Assembly (NCBI GenBank): GCA_945861435.1
Contig: CAMAUX010000017.1
Coordinates: 29,336 to 93,335, forward strand
Reading direction: 5' to 3'
DNA length: 64,000 nucleotides
Source of the DNA: Chthoniobacter flavus
GTDB taxonomy: Bacteria; Verrucomicrobiota; Verrucomicrobiia; Chthoniobacterales; Chthoniobacteraceae
The translations under genes were made by a program, and so were the position numbers. The notes below the pieces were generated by a model that made no database searches, was not told the DNA's origin, and saw nothing but the letters and a program-made list of their open reading frames with translations. Position 1 is the stretch's first letter. Each line of letters begins with the position of its first letter. Positions 1-9,883 of this stretch are shown here, in pieces.

Positions 1-2637
1 GCTGAGGAGCTGCGCGTTTATCTCGAAGCGCATTGTTTCGACTGCCATGACTCGACGACCAAGAAGGGCGGTCTCGATCTCGAAGCATTGCCGATGCAAC
101 TCGATGCGCGCGATCCATTCGCGAAATGGTCGCTCGTGCACGACCGCATCGCCGCAGGTGAAATGCCGCCGAAGTCGCGACGCGAGCGCCCTTCCGAAAA
201 AGAAAACGCGGACGCGCTGAAGCTCCTCGACAACCGACTCCACGACGCCGATGCCGCGCACATTGCAAAGACCGGACGCGCGCTGTTCCGCCGCCTCTCC
301 GCGCAAGAATACGAGAACGCGTTGCGTGACCTCCTGCATCTGCCCGGATTGCGGATCAAGCATCTGCTACCCGAGGACGAGCGTCGCCACGGCTACAACA
401 AAATCGGCCAGGCGCTCGATCTCTCGAACGTGCATCTGAACCAGTTCATGGATGCGGCAGACCTCGCCCTCACCAGCGCCATCGCAACCCGCAGCACACC
501 GCCGCCAGTGCGCCGCGTGCGATTCGGCGGAGCCGCGATCCCGGATGCGATGACCTGGATGGCGCATGGCAGTGCCGTGCCGTTGAAGGATAAGCAATAC
601 GATCCCGTGGTGCCGCTGCCGTCTCCCGACGACGATCTCAATGCGAACCAGGAGTTGAAGAAATCGCGTTACGCCACGCTCGGCAGAGTGCTCCGCGATT
701 ACCCGCACGCCGGCGGATACTTCACCGGCGCGACACATCGCCCGATGATTTTTTCACTGGAATACGCGCCCATCTACGCGGGCGAATATCGCATCCGCAC
801 CTCCGCGTGGGGCTTCTGGTGGGATCGCGGCAAGGTGGAGCCGCCGCATCGCGATGAATCCTTCGCGCTCACCGCGTGGCTGCCCTCCGACGGGCCGCGC
901 TTCGTGCATTCGCCGTCGCGCTGGCTCGGGCTCTTTGATGTGTCGTCACTCGAAAGCCGCGTGCATGAATTCACCGGCTGGTTCGATGTGAATGATGAAC
1001 TGGTCTTCGACATCGGCACGCTGAACGGCCACGAAAAAACCACCGGTCGTTTCCCCGGCGACGCGAAGGGCGCATGCACCGTCTATTCTGGTCCGGGCAT
1101 CGCGCTCGATTGGGTGGAAGCGGAAGGCCCCATCTTCGATCAATGGCCGCCGCGCAGTCACACAGCCATCTTCGGCGATCTGCCGATTCGCTCGCTGGAG
1201 AGGGATACCGACATCATCCCGCCGAAACGCACGCCCGTGCGGCAGCGCTCGCATTCGAGCATGGCTCGACCAACCAACGCTTCGATTCCCAAGGAAGAAA
1301 GCGAACCGCCGCTGGAGAGCGTCTTCACCGCACATCCGCAGGAGGACGCCACGCGCCTGCTCGCGCAGTTTTTGCCGCGCGCGTTTCGTCGTCCCACCAC
1401 GGCGGATGAAGTGCAGGGTTATGTGCAGATCGTCACGCGCGAGTTGGAGCGCCACGCGTGCTTCGAGGACGCCATGAAAGAAGCCTGCAAGGCCGCACTG
1501 TGCTGCCCGGATTTCCTTTTTGTCGGTGGCGATACGATCGCCGATGCAATGACATCGCGCCCTCGACTCACCGACCGCGCCCTCGCCGAGCGCCTCGCGC
1601 TTTGGTTTTGGAACAGCGTGCCCGACGAACAACTCCTTGCGCTCGCCAACGAAGGTCGCCTGCATCTTCCCGAAACCCTCAAGCACCAGACCGATCGCCT
1701 CCTCGCCGATCCGCGATCGGATCGGTTCATCGCCGACTTTACCGACCAGTGGCTCGACCTGCGCAAGATCGACGCCACCCAGCCCGACCTGCGGATCTAT
1801 CCCGAGGCCCGCGAGCACTTGAAGCACAGCATGATCGATGAGACGCGCGCTTATCTGCGCGAGTTGATCACGCACGATCTCAGCGTCACGCATCTCGTAA
1901 AATCGGACTTCGCAATGCTCAATCAAAGCCTCGCCATCCACTATGGCGTGCCCGGTGTCACCGGCTGCGGTCTCCGCCGCGTTCCCTTGCCTCACGACAC
2001 TCCGCGCGGCGCGTTCATCACTCAGGCCGCTGTCTTGAAAGTCACTGCCAACGGCACCACCACGTCTCCCGTTACTCGCGGCGCGTGGATCAACGAGCGC
2101 ATCCTCGGAAACATCATCCCACCACCTCCCGCCGGAGTGCCCGCGATCGATCCCGACACGCGCGGCGCGACGACCATTCGCGAGAGTTTGGAAAAGCACC
2201 GCGCAGACACGCGCTGCGCGGGTTGCCACGCCAAGATCGATCCGCCCGGCTTTGCATTGGAGAGCTTCGATGTCATCGGCGGCTTTCGGAATCGCTACCG
2301 CTCGCTCTTTACCGGCTCCCCGCTGATGGAGTTCCATTTCCCCACCGGCTGGGACCCACGCGTGCGGCTCAATCAATCAGTAGACCCTTCAGGCCAACTC
2401 CCGAGTGGCGAGCCCTTCCAAAACCTCACCGGCTTCCAATCGCTGGTCCTTCGCAATCCCGATGCTCTCGCTGCGAACATGGTCCGCCAGCTCCTCATGT
2501 ATGCCACCGGCTCCGAGCCCCACTACTCCGACCGCCGCGACGTTGGCCGCATCCTCGCGCAAACAAAGCCGAAGAACCACGGCCTCCGCTCCCTCATCGA
2601 CGCGATCGTGCAGAGCGAGCTGTTTCGCACGAAGTAA
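1..2637 (+). CDS. DUF1592-family planctomycete-type cytochrome c protein, 5' end outside window
   Basis: The frame is open from base 1, so the start and signal peptide lie upstream. About 878 residues are visible. A CxxCH heme motif (CFDCH) sits at bases 34-48. Next comes a DUF1587-like segment (FRRLSAQEYENALRDLL), a divergent middle region, then DUF1595, DUF1592 (LAERLALWFWNSVPDEQLL), DUF1588 with a second heme-type motif CAGCH at 2215-2229, and a C-terminal DUF1585 segment. This domain order is typical of large secreted cytochrome-like proteins in Planctomycetes and Verrucomicrobia, whose reaction is not established. It is followed after 27 bp by a close paralogue in the same direction. An extracytoplasmic redox role is inferred. 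Confidence 0.88.
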   Translation, partial: AEELRVYLEAHCFDCHDSTTKKGGLDLEALPMQLDARDPFAKWSLVHDRIAAGEMPPKSRRERPSEKENADALKLLDNRLHDADAAHIAKTGRALFRRLSAQEYENALRDLLHLPGLRIKHLLPEDERRHGYNKIGQALDLSNVHLNQFMDAADLALTSAIATRSTPPPVRRVRFGGAAIPDAMTWMAHGSAVPLKDKQYDPVVPLPSPDDDLNANQELKKSRYATLGRVLRDYPHAGGYFTGATHRPMIFSLEYAPIYAGEYRIRTSAWGFWWDRGKVEPPHRDESFALTAWLPSDGPRFVHSPSRWLGLFDVSSLESRVHEFTGWFDVNDELVFDIGTLNGHEKTTGRFPGDAKGACTVYSGPGIALDWVEAEGPIFDQWPPRSHTAIFGDLPIRSLERDTDIIPPKRTPVRQRSHSSMARPTNASIPKEESEPPLESVFTAHPQEDATRLLAQFLPRAFRRPTTADEVQGYVQIVTRELERHACFEDAMKEACKAALCCPDFLFVGGDTIADAMTSRPRLTDRALAERLALWFWNSVPDEQLLALANEGRLHLPETLKHQTDRLLADPRSDRFIADFTDQWLDLRKIDATQPDLRIYPEAREHLKHSMIDETRAYLRELITHDLSVTHLVKSDFAMLNQSLAIHYGVPGVTGCGLRRVPLPHDTPRGAFITQAAVLKVTANGTTTSPVTRGAWINERILGNIIPPPPAGVPAIDPDTRGATTIRESLEKHRADTRCAGCHAKIDPPGFALESFDVIGGFRNRYRSLFTGSPLMEFHFPTGWDPRVRLNQSVDPSGQLPSGEPFQNLTGFQSLVLRNPDALAANMVRQLLMYATGSEPHYSDRRDVGRILAQTKPKNHGLRSLIDAIVQSELFRTK

Positions 2638-2664
2638 GCTCTTATCCGTCCATCCTCCCCAACC

Positions 2665-5358
2665 ATGCGCATCGCGCTTCTCATTGTTCTCATGACCTCG
2701 ACGCTCTGCGCAGCGAATGCGGACCTGCGCAGCTACCTCGAAGCACATTGTTTCGACTGCCATGACTCCACTTCCAAGAAGGGCGGACTCGATCTCGAAG
2801 CATTGCCGACGCAACTCGATGCTCGCGATCCATTCGCGAAGTGGTCGCTCGTGCACGACCGCATCGCCGCAGGTGAAATGCCGCCGAAATCGCGACGCGA
2901 GCGTCCTTCCGAAAAGGAAAACACGGAGGCGCTCAAGATCCTCGACAACCGACTGCACGACGCCGATGCCGCGCACATTGCAAAGACCGGACGCGCGTTG
3001 TTCCGTCGCCTCTCCGCGCAGGAATACGAGAATGCGTTGCGCGACCTGCTGCATCTGCCCGGATTGCGGATCAAGCATCTGCTACCCGAGGACGAGCGCC
3101 GCCACGGCTACAACAAAATCGGCCAGGCGCTCGATCTCTCGAACGTGCATCTGAGCCAGTTCATGGACGCGGCAGACCTCGCCCTCACCAGCGCCGTCGC
3201 CACCCGCAGCACACCACCGCCAGTTCTGCGGAAGCATTATGGCGGAACCAGCGGCTCAGAGAACTGGAACTGGATCGCGCGGGGAGACGCGGTGCTTTTG
3301 AAGAACAAGCAGTTCGATCCTCTGCTGCCGCTACCCGCGCCCGATCAGGATCTCTGGGGCGCGAAGGGCTCGGCCGATGTAAAACAGCGCAACGAATCAC
3401 TCGGGACCAAGCTCCGCGACTACGAGGGAGCCATCGGCTTCTTCACCGGTCCCATCGAGCGCACGTTCAACATGACCATGCAGTTCTCGCCGGTTTATCC
3501 CGGGACATATCGCATCCGAACCTCCGCGTGGGGCTTCTGGTGGGATCAGGGCAAGGTGGAGCCGCCGCAGCGCAACGAGTCCTTCATGCTCTCCGTTTGG
3601 CTTCCCTCGGACGGCCCTCGCTTCATTCATTCACCCTCGCGCCGGCTCGGCATGTTTGATGTTCCCGGCCTGCAAAGCCGCGTCCACGAATTCACCGGCT
3701 GGTTTGATGTGAACGAGGAACTCCTCTTCGAAATGGGCACGCCGAACGGTTACGAGAAAAACACCGGACGCTGGGCATCGCAGTCGCCGGGATCGTGCGC
3801 CGTCTATTCCGGCCCCGGCATCGCGCTCGACTGGTTTGAGGTGGAAGGTCCGATCTTCGAACAATGGCCGCCGCGCAGCCACACCGCGATCTTTGCCGAT
3901 CTGCCCATCCGCCCGCTCGAGAACGACAGCGGCATCATCAAGCCGAAGCGCGAGCCTGTGCGGCAGCGCTCACGCAACAATGGAACCCGCCCCAGCAACA
4001 GCGAACTCACCAAGGGTGAAAAACAGCCGCCGATGGAAAGTGTCTTCAGCGAGCATCCGCAGGAGGACGCAACGCAGCTGCTCGAGCAGCTGCTTCCGCG
4101 CGCCTTTCGTCGTCCTGTACCTCCCGAAGAGGTGCGTGGCTACGTGGAAATCGTCACGCGGGAGCTGAAGGAACACGCGTGCTTCGAGGACGCGATGAAG
4201 GAGGCGTACAAGGCCGCGCTTTGCTCCCCGGACTTCCTTTTCATCGGCCACACAATCTTGGCGGAGAACGACGCGCCGCGCATCCGGCTCAGTGACCGCG
4301 CTCTCGCCGAACGGCTCGCTCTTTGGTTTTGGAACAGCATCCCCGATGCGGAACTCCTCGCGATTGCGAACGAGGCTCACCTGCACCTGCCCGAAAACCT
4401 CAAGCGGCAAACCGACCGCCTCCTCGCCGATCCACGCTCGGATCGGTTCGTCGCCGACTTCACCGACCAATGGCTCGACCTCCGGAAAATCGACGCCACC
4501 CAGCCCGAGACCAAGCTGTATCCGGAAGCGCGCGAGCACCTGAAGCACAGCATGATCGCGGAAACGCGCGCCTTCCTCCGCGAGCTGATCACGAAAGACC
4601 TCAGCATCACGCACGTCGTGAGATCCGACTTCGCGATGCTCAATCAAAGTCTCGCCGATCACTACGGCATCGCGGGCGTCTCCGGCTGTGACTTTCGGCG
4701 CGTTCCTTTGCCGCCGGGCAGCCCACGCGGTGCGTTCCTCACGCAGGCTGCCGTGTTGAAGGTCACCGCCAACGGCACCACCACCTCGCCCGTCACTCGC
4801 GGCGTATGGATCAACGAACGCATTCTCGGCAATCACATCCCTCCCCCGCCGGCCGGCGTGCCCGCGATTGATCCCGACACCCGTGGCGCAAAGACCATCC
4901 GCGAGCAGTTGGAAAAGCATCGCTCCGACGCGCGCTGCGCCGGATGTCACGCGAAGATCGATCCACCCGGCTTTGCTCTGGAGAGCTTCGATGTCATCGG
5001 CGGCTTTCGCGAACGTTACCGCTCGCTCACCACCGGCGACACGCAGGCCACGTTTCATTTCGCCTCCGGCTTTGCACCGAGGATCCGTCTCCATCTGCCC
5101 GTGGATCCCTCCGGTCAGCTCCCCACCGGCGAGCCCTTCAAAACCCTCACCGACTTCCAAGAGCTCGTCCTTCGCAACCCCGATGCTCTCGCCACAAACA
5201 TGATCCACCAGCTCCTCATGTATGCCACGGGCTCCGAGCCCCACTACTCCGACCGCCGCGAAGTCACACGCATCCTCTCCCAAACGAAACCCAGCCACCA
5301 CGGCTTCCGCTCCCTGATCGACGCCATTGTGCAAAGCGAACTGTTCCTCACGAAGTAG
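2665..5358 (+). CDS. DUF1592-family planctomycete-type cytochrome c protein (tandem paralogue)
   Basis: This is 897 aa, beginning with a Sec-type signal peptide (MRIALLIVLMTSTLCAANA) directly before the heme motif C29-F-D-C32-H33. The order is DUF1587 at about 110-170, a variable region at about 190-420, DUF1595 near 450-510, DUF1592, DUF1588 with CAGCH at about 758-762, and DUF1585 at the C-terminus. It is nearly identical to the preceding gene over the first 160 or so residues and again over the C-terminal half, but clearly different between. The protein is presumably periplasmic or surface-located and heme-bearing; its substrate is unknown. A hairpin lies just downstream, between it and the converging DUF1552 gene. 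Confidence 0.92.
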   Translation: MRIALLIVLMTSTLCAANADLRSYLEAHCFDCHDSTSKKGGLDLEALPTQLDARDPFAKWSLVHDRIAAGEMPPKSRRERPSEKENTEALKILDNRLHDADAAHIAKTGRALFRRLSAQEYENALRDLLHLPGLRIKHLLPEDERRHGYNKIGQALDLSNVHLSQFMDAADLALTSAVATRSTPPPVLRKHYGGTSGSENWNWIARGDAVLLKNKQFDPLLPLPAPDQDLWGAKGSADVKQRNESLGTKLRDYEGAIGFFTGPIERTFNMTMQFSPVYPGTYRIRTSAWGFWWDQGKVEPPQRNESFMLSVWLPSDGPRFIHSPSRRLGMFDVPGLQSRVHEFTGWFDVNEELLFEMGTPNGYEKNTGRWASQSPGSCAVYSGPGIALDWFEVEGPIFEQWPPRSHTAIFADLPIRPLENDSGIIKPKREPVRQRSRNNGTRPSNSELTKGEKQPPMESVFSEHPQEDATQLLEQLLPRAFRRPVPPEEVRGYVEIVTRELKEHACFEDAMKEAYKAALCSPDFLFIGHTILAENDAPRIRLSDRALAERLALWFWNSIPDAELLAIANEAHLHLPENLKRQTDRLLADPRSDRFVADFTDQWLDLRKIDATQPETKLYPEAREHLKHSMIAETRAFLRELITKDLSITHVVRSDFAMLNQSLADHYGIAGVSGCDFRRVPLPPGSPRGAFLTQAAVLKVTANGTTTSPVTRGVWINERILGNHIPPPPAGVPAIDPDTRGAKTIREQLEKHRSDARCAGCHAKIDPPGFALESFDVIGGFRERYRSLTTGDTQATFHFASGFAPRIRLHLPVDPSGQLPTGEPFKTLTDFQELVLRNPDALATNMIHQLLMYATGSEPHYSDRREVTRILSQTKPSHHGFRSLIDAIVQSELFLTK

Positions 5359-5381
5359 GAGCGCGGACCTGTTGCCTTTGA

Positions 5382-5403
5382 GAGGCTTCCCCCTCGAAGC
5401 CTC
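5382..5403. terminator. Hairpin between convergent genes
   Basis: A perfect 8-bp stem (GAGGCTTC/GAAGCCTC) with a 6-nt loop lies 24 bp after the stop of the DUF1592 gene and 27 bp before the stop of the opposing DUF1552 gene. There is no strong T-run on either side, so it may be a weak bidirectional terminator or just a 3'-end stabilising structure. Confidence 0.4.
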
Positions 5404-5429
5404 GCCCCACAGCCGTTTTAGGTTGAGGA

Positions 5430-6827
5430 CTAGACCCGGCTCAGACTCCCGGTGTACCCACCAAAGGAGTCCGTCTCCACGCCCAACCTCTGCAAGATGG
5501 TGACGAATAAGTTCGAGAGCGGAAGCTCCTCCACCTCCACTTTCCCGGTCCATCCCGCGTCAGAATCAATTCCCGCACCGGCCTGGTTGTCCTCGTTGCC
5601 TTTGCCGAATTTCAGATAGCGACCGTTGCTGAAGCCCAGATTTTTCCCACCGGCGGAAATGATCGGATAATTGCGAGAGAGATGGAAACTACTGGATGCA
5701 GAACCGTGCATGGCAAAGGTGTTGTCCAGCATGTTGCCATTCCCAGCGGGTTCGGCCGTTTCCTTGAGTCGCTGCACGAACCGACCAAACTCTTCCGCCT
5801 GATAGCGATTATACGTCCCTAGGTTCTGCCAGCCGCCGGGCTTCTTGACCGCATGCGTCAAACCATGGGCACCTGGAAGCCCCACCGCCATGGATAGCAG
5901 GTCGTGCGGTCCCTCTCCGTTTTCCCGCCCCAGCTGGAACGTCGCCACGCGCGTGGTGTCGCTCAGAAATGCGAGGTAGATCAGCTCATACATCGTCTGG
6001 AAGTAGATCCGCGCCTCTTTGGGATCCGCATCCAGATTCAGATTCCGCGTATCCACCTGGGGAATCGGCATGTCGATCCAGCGCTGCGCCTTCGCCAGCT
6101 TCACCTCCGTGTCCCGCACCGCATCGAGATAATGCTGGAGCGTCTCCTGATCGCGTTTGGAGAGCTGGCGCCGGAGCGAGCGCGTGTTCTCAATCAACAG
6201 GTCCAGAGCGCTCTTGCTTCGCGCCAACCGCTCGGCCGCCTCTCTACCGCTCGTGACAAAAAGCATCTCAAAAATCTGACGAGGTTTGTTCATCGCGGGA
6301 ATCGGACGTCCCTCACGGTTGAAGGATTGCGTTTGCGCGCCGCGCGGACCGCCCGTGCCCCCGTTGGTCGACATCACCACCGAGGCGTGCCGTGTGAAAT
6401 CCCCCATGTGCTCGGCACAAACTTGATCCAACGAGATCGTGTTCTGATAAGGCCCGTTCCCGCCAATGGCCGCCCCGGTCAGGTACTGGTCAGCATTCGA
6501 ATGCCCGTGCACCCGCCTCGCCGCTGGATGCGACAGCCCTGAGTAAATCGTGATGTCACTCCGCAGTGGATCCAGCACGTCGAGCACCTTCGTCAGTACG
6601 AAGTCTTTTTCGCCACCCCGTGGAAACCAGCTCCAATCCTCCCAAGCTGGATCCGACTTCAGCGGCAACCCCACGCCATCGGGGTGATAGACACTCAGGA
6701 ACCGCTTAGGTGTGGAGTCTTTGGGGGAAACACTCGCCGCGAAAGTTTCGAACCATGGCAATGCCAAGGCCAACCCGGTGCCACGAAGAAACGCTCGCCG
6801 ACTTAGTGGTAGTGTTTTCCCATTCAT
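5430..6827 (-). CDS. DUF1552 family Tat-exported protein
   Basis: 465 aa with a twin-arginine signal at the N-terminus (LSRRAFLRGTGLALALPWF). The body matches the DUF1552 family: a GGEKDF segment, YSGLSHPAARRVHGHSNAD, a long helical middle with many charged residues, and a late 'MLDNTFAMHGSASSSFH' segment. DUF1552 proteins are almost always encoded beside DUF1592 cytochromes in PVC bacteria, as here (DUF1592 gene 37 bp upstream on the same strand), so the two probably form one exported unit. Biochemical activity is unknown. The start is the ATG at 6827; a second ATG-like triplet 4 bp downstream is out of frame. Confidence 0.9.
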   Translation of the reverse strand: MNGKTLPLSRRAFLRGTGLALALPWFETFAASVSPKDSTPKRFLSVYHPDGVGLPLKSDPAWEDWSWFPRGGEKDFVLTKVLDVLDPLRSDITIYSGLSHPAARRVHGHSNADQYLTGAAIGGNGPYQNTISLDQVCAEHMGDFTRHASVVMSTNGGTGGPRGAQTQSFNREGRPIPAMNKPRQIFEMLFVTSGREAAERLARSKSALDLLIENTRSLRRQLSKRDQETLQHYLDAVRDTEVKLAKAQRWIDMPIPQVDTRNLNLDADPKEARIYFQTMYELIYLAFLSDTTRVATFQLGRENGEGPHDLLSMAVGLPGAHGLTHAVKKPGGWQNLGTYNRYQAEEFGRFVQRLKETAEPAGNGNMLDNTFAMHGSASSSFHLSRNYPIISAGGKNLGFSNGRYLKFGKGNEDNQAGAGIDSDAGWTGKVEVEELPLSNLFVTILQRLGVETDSFGGYTGSLSRV

Positions 6828-6864
6828 AAAATATTTCGGTAAATGAGTTCGCCGGGGGATTACC

Positions 6865-9501
6865 CTAATTCTTGGAACTGAAAATGTCGCTGCTGACGAT
6901 GAGTTGTATCAAGTCACAGAGCCGGTCGTTCCGCTGCCGCAACTGAGCGGTCAACCTCTCGATGTCCGGGCGGTCGCCCAGTGTAAGTGGTCTGCCAAGG
7001 GCATAGGCCGTCAGTTTGTGCACCATGGCCTGTGCAAACTGATCCTGCCTCTCGGTCAGTAGATAACTTTTGAGTCCCTCCACCCCAGCCAGCTTCTGCC
7101 GGTTGAACAACACAGACGTCGCATCCACCGGCCGGTCCTTGATTTGCGCGCGATAAGCACCCAAGGCATCGTAGTTCTCAAACGCGATTCCCCACGGATC
7201 AATCCGCGCATGACACGACGCACAAGCCGGCTGGTCGCGGTGATTCTCAATCCGCTCTTTCAATGTCATCTTTAAGATCCTCGGATCGGTAAGATCCACT
7301 TGCGGGACATTCGGCGGCGGCGGTGGCGGCGGGTCGTGAAGCATCCGCTGCAGCAGCCAGACCCCTCGCTTCACGGGATGCGAATCCTTGCCGTCCGAAT
7401 TAATCGCCAACATCGCGGCGCATGTGAGTAATCCGCCCCGATTCGCCACGCGCTCGATGGAAACCTTGCGGAAGTCAGGTCCGTAAACCTTGGGGATTCG
7501 GTAATGCGCCGCCAGCTTCTCGTTGAGCATCACATAGTCGCAGTCAATGAAGTCCATGAGACTGCCGCCCGTCCTCAGCACCTCTTCAAAAAGCGCAACG
7601 GGCTCCGCCAGCATCGCCTCTCGCAGCGCGATGTCAGTCAGGTGCGAGGCACCGTTGATCCGCTCCAAGCCCAGCCATTGATCCACGAATTGCTGCACGA
7701 ATCGTTTCGAACGCGGATCCGCCAGCATCCGCTGGATCTGAGCCGACAAAACCCCGGAATCCCTCAGCTTCCCAGCCTCCGCCAGCTTCATTAGTTCTTC
7801 GTCCGGAAGACTGGCCCATAAGAAAACAGACATCCGGCTGGCCAATGCGAATTCGTCTATCCGCGGCTGGGGCGTGCCGCCTCCCTCAGGAGACTGTCGC
7901 GGAATCAAGTAAAGGAACTCCGGCGAGGCGAGGGCAGTCGCCATGACCTCCACCATCGCATCCTCGAAACTCGGGAGGTCCGTTCGGTATTTTGCGAATA
8001 AGGCCATGAACGGCTCCACTTCCTCCGCCTTGACGGGCCGCCGCCACACCCGCCTGAGAAATCGCCCGAGCACCTCACGCCCATAGAGTTGTTCATCGCC
8101 TCGATGCGCACTCGCGAAAAAGAGATCCGTGTGCGACTTCGGAGGCCATTGTTCGTAAAACGGCGCACTGATTTCCAGAAAGTCGATGTGCACCGCGAGC
8201 GGATCCTCCCCGCCAGCAGCATTGGAGATGTTCTTGATGTGCAGAAACTCATCGCGCCGCGGAAATGGAGTCGTGAGCTTTCGGAACGGATTGCGCTGAA
8301 TGTCATTCAACGGGATGTCGAAATGAATGAACTCCGGGGCGTCACTTGAAGCCGTCACCGGAATATCCCGGGCGCTGATGGTCTGGGAAAAATTGGCGTT
8401 GTTGCTGGTGTGCGCGCTGAAAACCAAACGCAGACTCGCATACTCGTCCGGCTTCATACTGGAACGCCCGACGCGAATCCGAACGCGCATCACCCCTTCG
8501 TCAGGCAGGAATCGGTCCAAGTTGAGCTTCAACTCGCCGGACTGCGGAAGCACCCATACCACGGGAGAAATGGGCGGCGTCTGCCCAAACAGAGCATTGT
8601 CCCGGGGCAACGCTTTTGGGTTGGGTTCCTGAACGCCTTTGCCGGTCTCGCGGTCCAGCAAATGCGGTTGGCTCCTATACTTTTTGTAACTCCCGTCCTC
8701 TTTATCAAACGACTTGGGAGCCTTGGCGGAGGCCGCAGCCTCCATGTGTTCCCGCATCGAGATCTGATAAGTCACCGGCTGCGGTTGCGGTCCTCTCACC
8801 GTGACTCGCCTGAGCGCATTGAACGCGATCTCACGGTAGCTCTGAAACTGCATCGCAGACATCTGCAGCAAGTCCGACCGATTCTTAAAACCGTCCTCAG
8901 ACGCCGTTTCCGGCGGCAGCTTGTTTGCAAACGCGAAGTCCACGCCCAGGAGATCCTGTAATGCGTAGTTGTATTCATCCTTCGTAAGACGGCGGAACGA
9001 CGACTGCTCCTTGGTCGCCCGCTGAATCAGAGAAGCCTTGTGAATCTCTTCGCCAAGCCACTGCACAATGCTGCCGCGATCTCCCTCGGTCAGTTTTTCC
9101 TCCGAATCTTCCGGGGGCATTTCCGCCTTGGTGAGGGCGTCGTAAACCTCACGCCACCGCTCCACGTCAGAACCATTGAGCAAGTCTGCATTCAGTCGAT
9201 CCACACGCAGCCTGCCCTCCGCCTTCTTCGGACCGTGACAACCAAGACAGCTCTTGGTGAGTACGGGCCCCACGAACTTCTGAAAGTCCGCGACATTAGC
9301 CACCGAGATTCCGTCGTTCGCCTTCACCGCCACCGAGGGCTCTTTCAAGAATCGCGACTTCTGCCGTCCTACCTCCCTGGCCGCCTCCAATGAACCCGGT
9401 TTCTCCTGCCCCTCAGGCGCAGCAACCGCGCACAAGCTCCCTAAAAGAAGCAACGCCGGAAGCATCAAAACTCTCACGCGAAGTGGATCATTAGCCGCCA
9501 T
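6865..9501 (-). CDS. DUF1592-family planctomycete-type cytochrome c protein, DUF1552 partner
   Basis: 878 aa from the chosen ATG at 9501, which begins MAANDPLRVRV and is followed by a hydrophobic signal peptide ending near AVA. The open frame continues 53 codons further upstream to 9660, but that stretch is not secretory-like. A heme motif CLGCH lies at 85-89. DUF1587 (FRRLTKDEYNYALQDLLGV), a carbohydrate-binding-like middle region, DUF1595, DUF1592, DUF1588 (second motif CASCHARIDPWG) and DUF1585 follow. It is only distantly similar to the two DUF1592 genes at the left of the window, so it is a separate lineage rather than part of that duplication. It is the first gene of a two-gene operon with the DUF1552 protein. 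Confidence 0.9.
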   Translation of the reverse strand: MAANDPLRVRVLMLPALLLLGSLCAVAAPEGQEKPGSLEAAREVGRQKSRFLKEPSVAVKANDGISVANVADFQKFVGPVLTKSCLGCHGPKKAEGRLRVDRLNADLLNGSDVERWREVYDALTKAEMPPEDSEEKLTEGDRGSIVQWLGEEIHKASLIQRATKEQSSFRRLTKDEYNYALQDLLGVDFAFANKLPPETASEDGFKNRSDLLQMSAMQFQSYREIAFNALRRVTVRGPQPQPVTYQISMREHMEAAASAKAPKSFDKEDGSYKKYRSQPHLLDRETGKGVQEPNPKALPRDNALFGQTPPISPVVWVLPQSGELKLNLDRFLPDEGVMRVRIRVGRSSMKPDEYASLRLVFSAHTSNNANFSQTISARDIPVTASSDAPEFIHFDIPLNDIQRNPFRKLTTPFPRRDEFLHIKNISNAAGGEDPLAVHIDFLEISAPFYEQWPPKSHTDLFFASAHRGDEQLYGREVLGRFLRRVWRRPVKAEEVEPFMALFAKYRTDLPSFEDAMVEVMATALASPEFLYLIPRQSPEGGGTPQPRIDEFALASRMSVFLWASLPDEELMKLAEAGKLRDSGVLSAQIQRMLADPRSKRFVQQFVDQWLGLERINGASHLTDIALREAMLAEPVALFEEVLRTGGSLMDFIDCDYVMLNEKLAAHYRIPKVYGPDFRKVSIERVANRGGLLTCAAMLAINSDGKDSHPVKRGVWLLQRMLHDPPPPPPPNVPQVDLTDPRILKMTLKERIENHRDQPACASCHARIDPWGIAFENYDALGAYRAQIKDRPVDATSVLFNRQKLAGVEGLKSYLLTERQDQFAQAMVHKLTAYALGRPLTLGDRPDIERLTAQLRQRNDRLCDLIQLIVSSDIFSSKN

Positions 9502-9883
9502 TTTTACGGGACCCAATTGCCCCGCCTCTGTTTGCCGTCGCTTACGCAGCAGAGTTGCGCTGTCGCGAAGCGCGCAGGAGGGATTATTGATTTTTGCCGA
9601 GCGGAACATGGGGCGGTCGTCGCCAGACTCACCCCGCGTCCATCCAAAACTTAGGCTCAACGGTGATAAACTAATTCCATTTCATTCCCCGCTTCTCGTA
9701 CGCGACACCCGACGGCGCGCCCACCGGCAGCACCGTTTCGCCGCGGCTCAACTTTTCCTCCAAGTCGGCGCCTTACAGCAGACGTTGGAAACTTCCGATT
9801 TCCCAAAACCGTCAGATTCCGTGCCGGTGCGTTCTGGGGTCTCAACACGCGCCGTTCAGAACCGAGTCTTTCCCGCTCCCGGA
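9502..9883. other. Intergenic stretch upstream of the DUF1592/DUF1552 operon
   Basis: About 380 bp with no convincing gene. It should contain the promoter of the minus-strand DUF1592/DUF1552 pair, and it holds the left arm (9644-9657) of a 14-bp inverted repeat whose partner lies at 11493-11506. No clear sigma-70 promoter could be assigned by eye. Confidence 0.5.
9644..9657 (+). repeat. Left arm of 14-bp inverted repeat flanking toxin-antitoxin genes
   Basis: CCAAAACTTAGGCT here is the exact reverse complement of bases 11493-11506. The two arms bracket about 1.86 kb that contains both toxin-antitoxin operons. No flanking target duplication is visible. Confidence 0.6.

Noticed and set aside
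946..2376. A minus-strand open frame opposite the first DUF1592 gene
   Set aside because: A matching antisense frame occurs opposite the paralogue, which is explained by the duplicated coding sequence, not by a gene.
9502..9660. N-terminal extension of the DUF1592 gene to 9660
   Set aside because: The 53 extra residues are Arg/Ser-rich and precede a normal signal peptide; they also overlap the inverted repeat.
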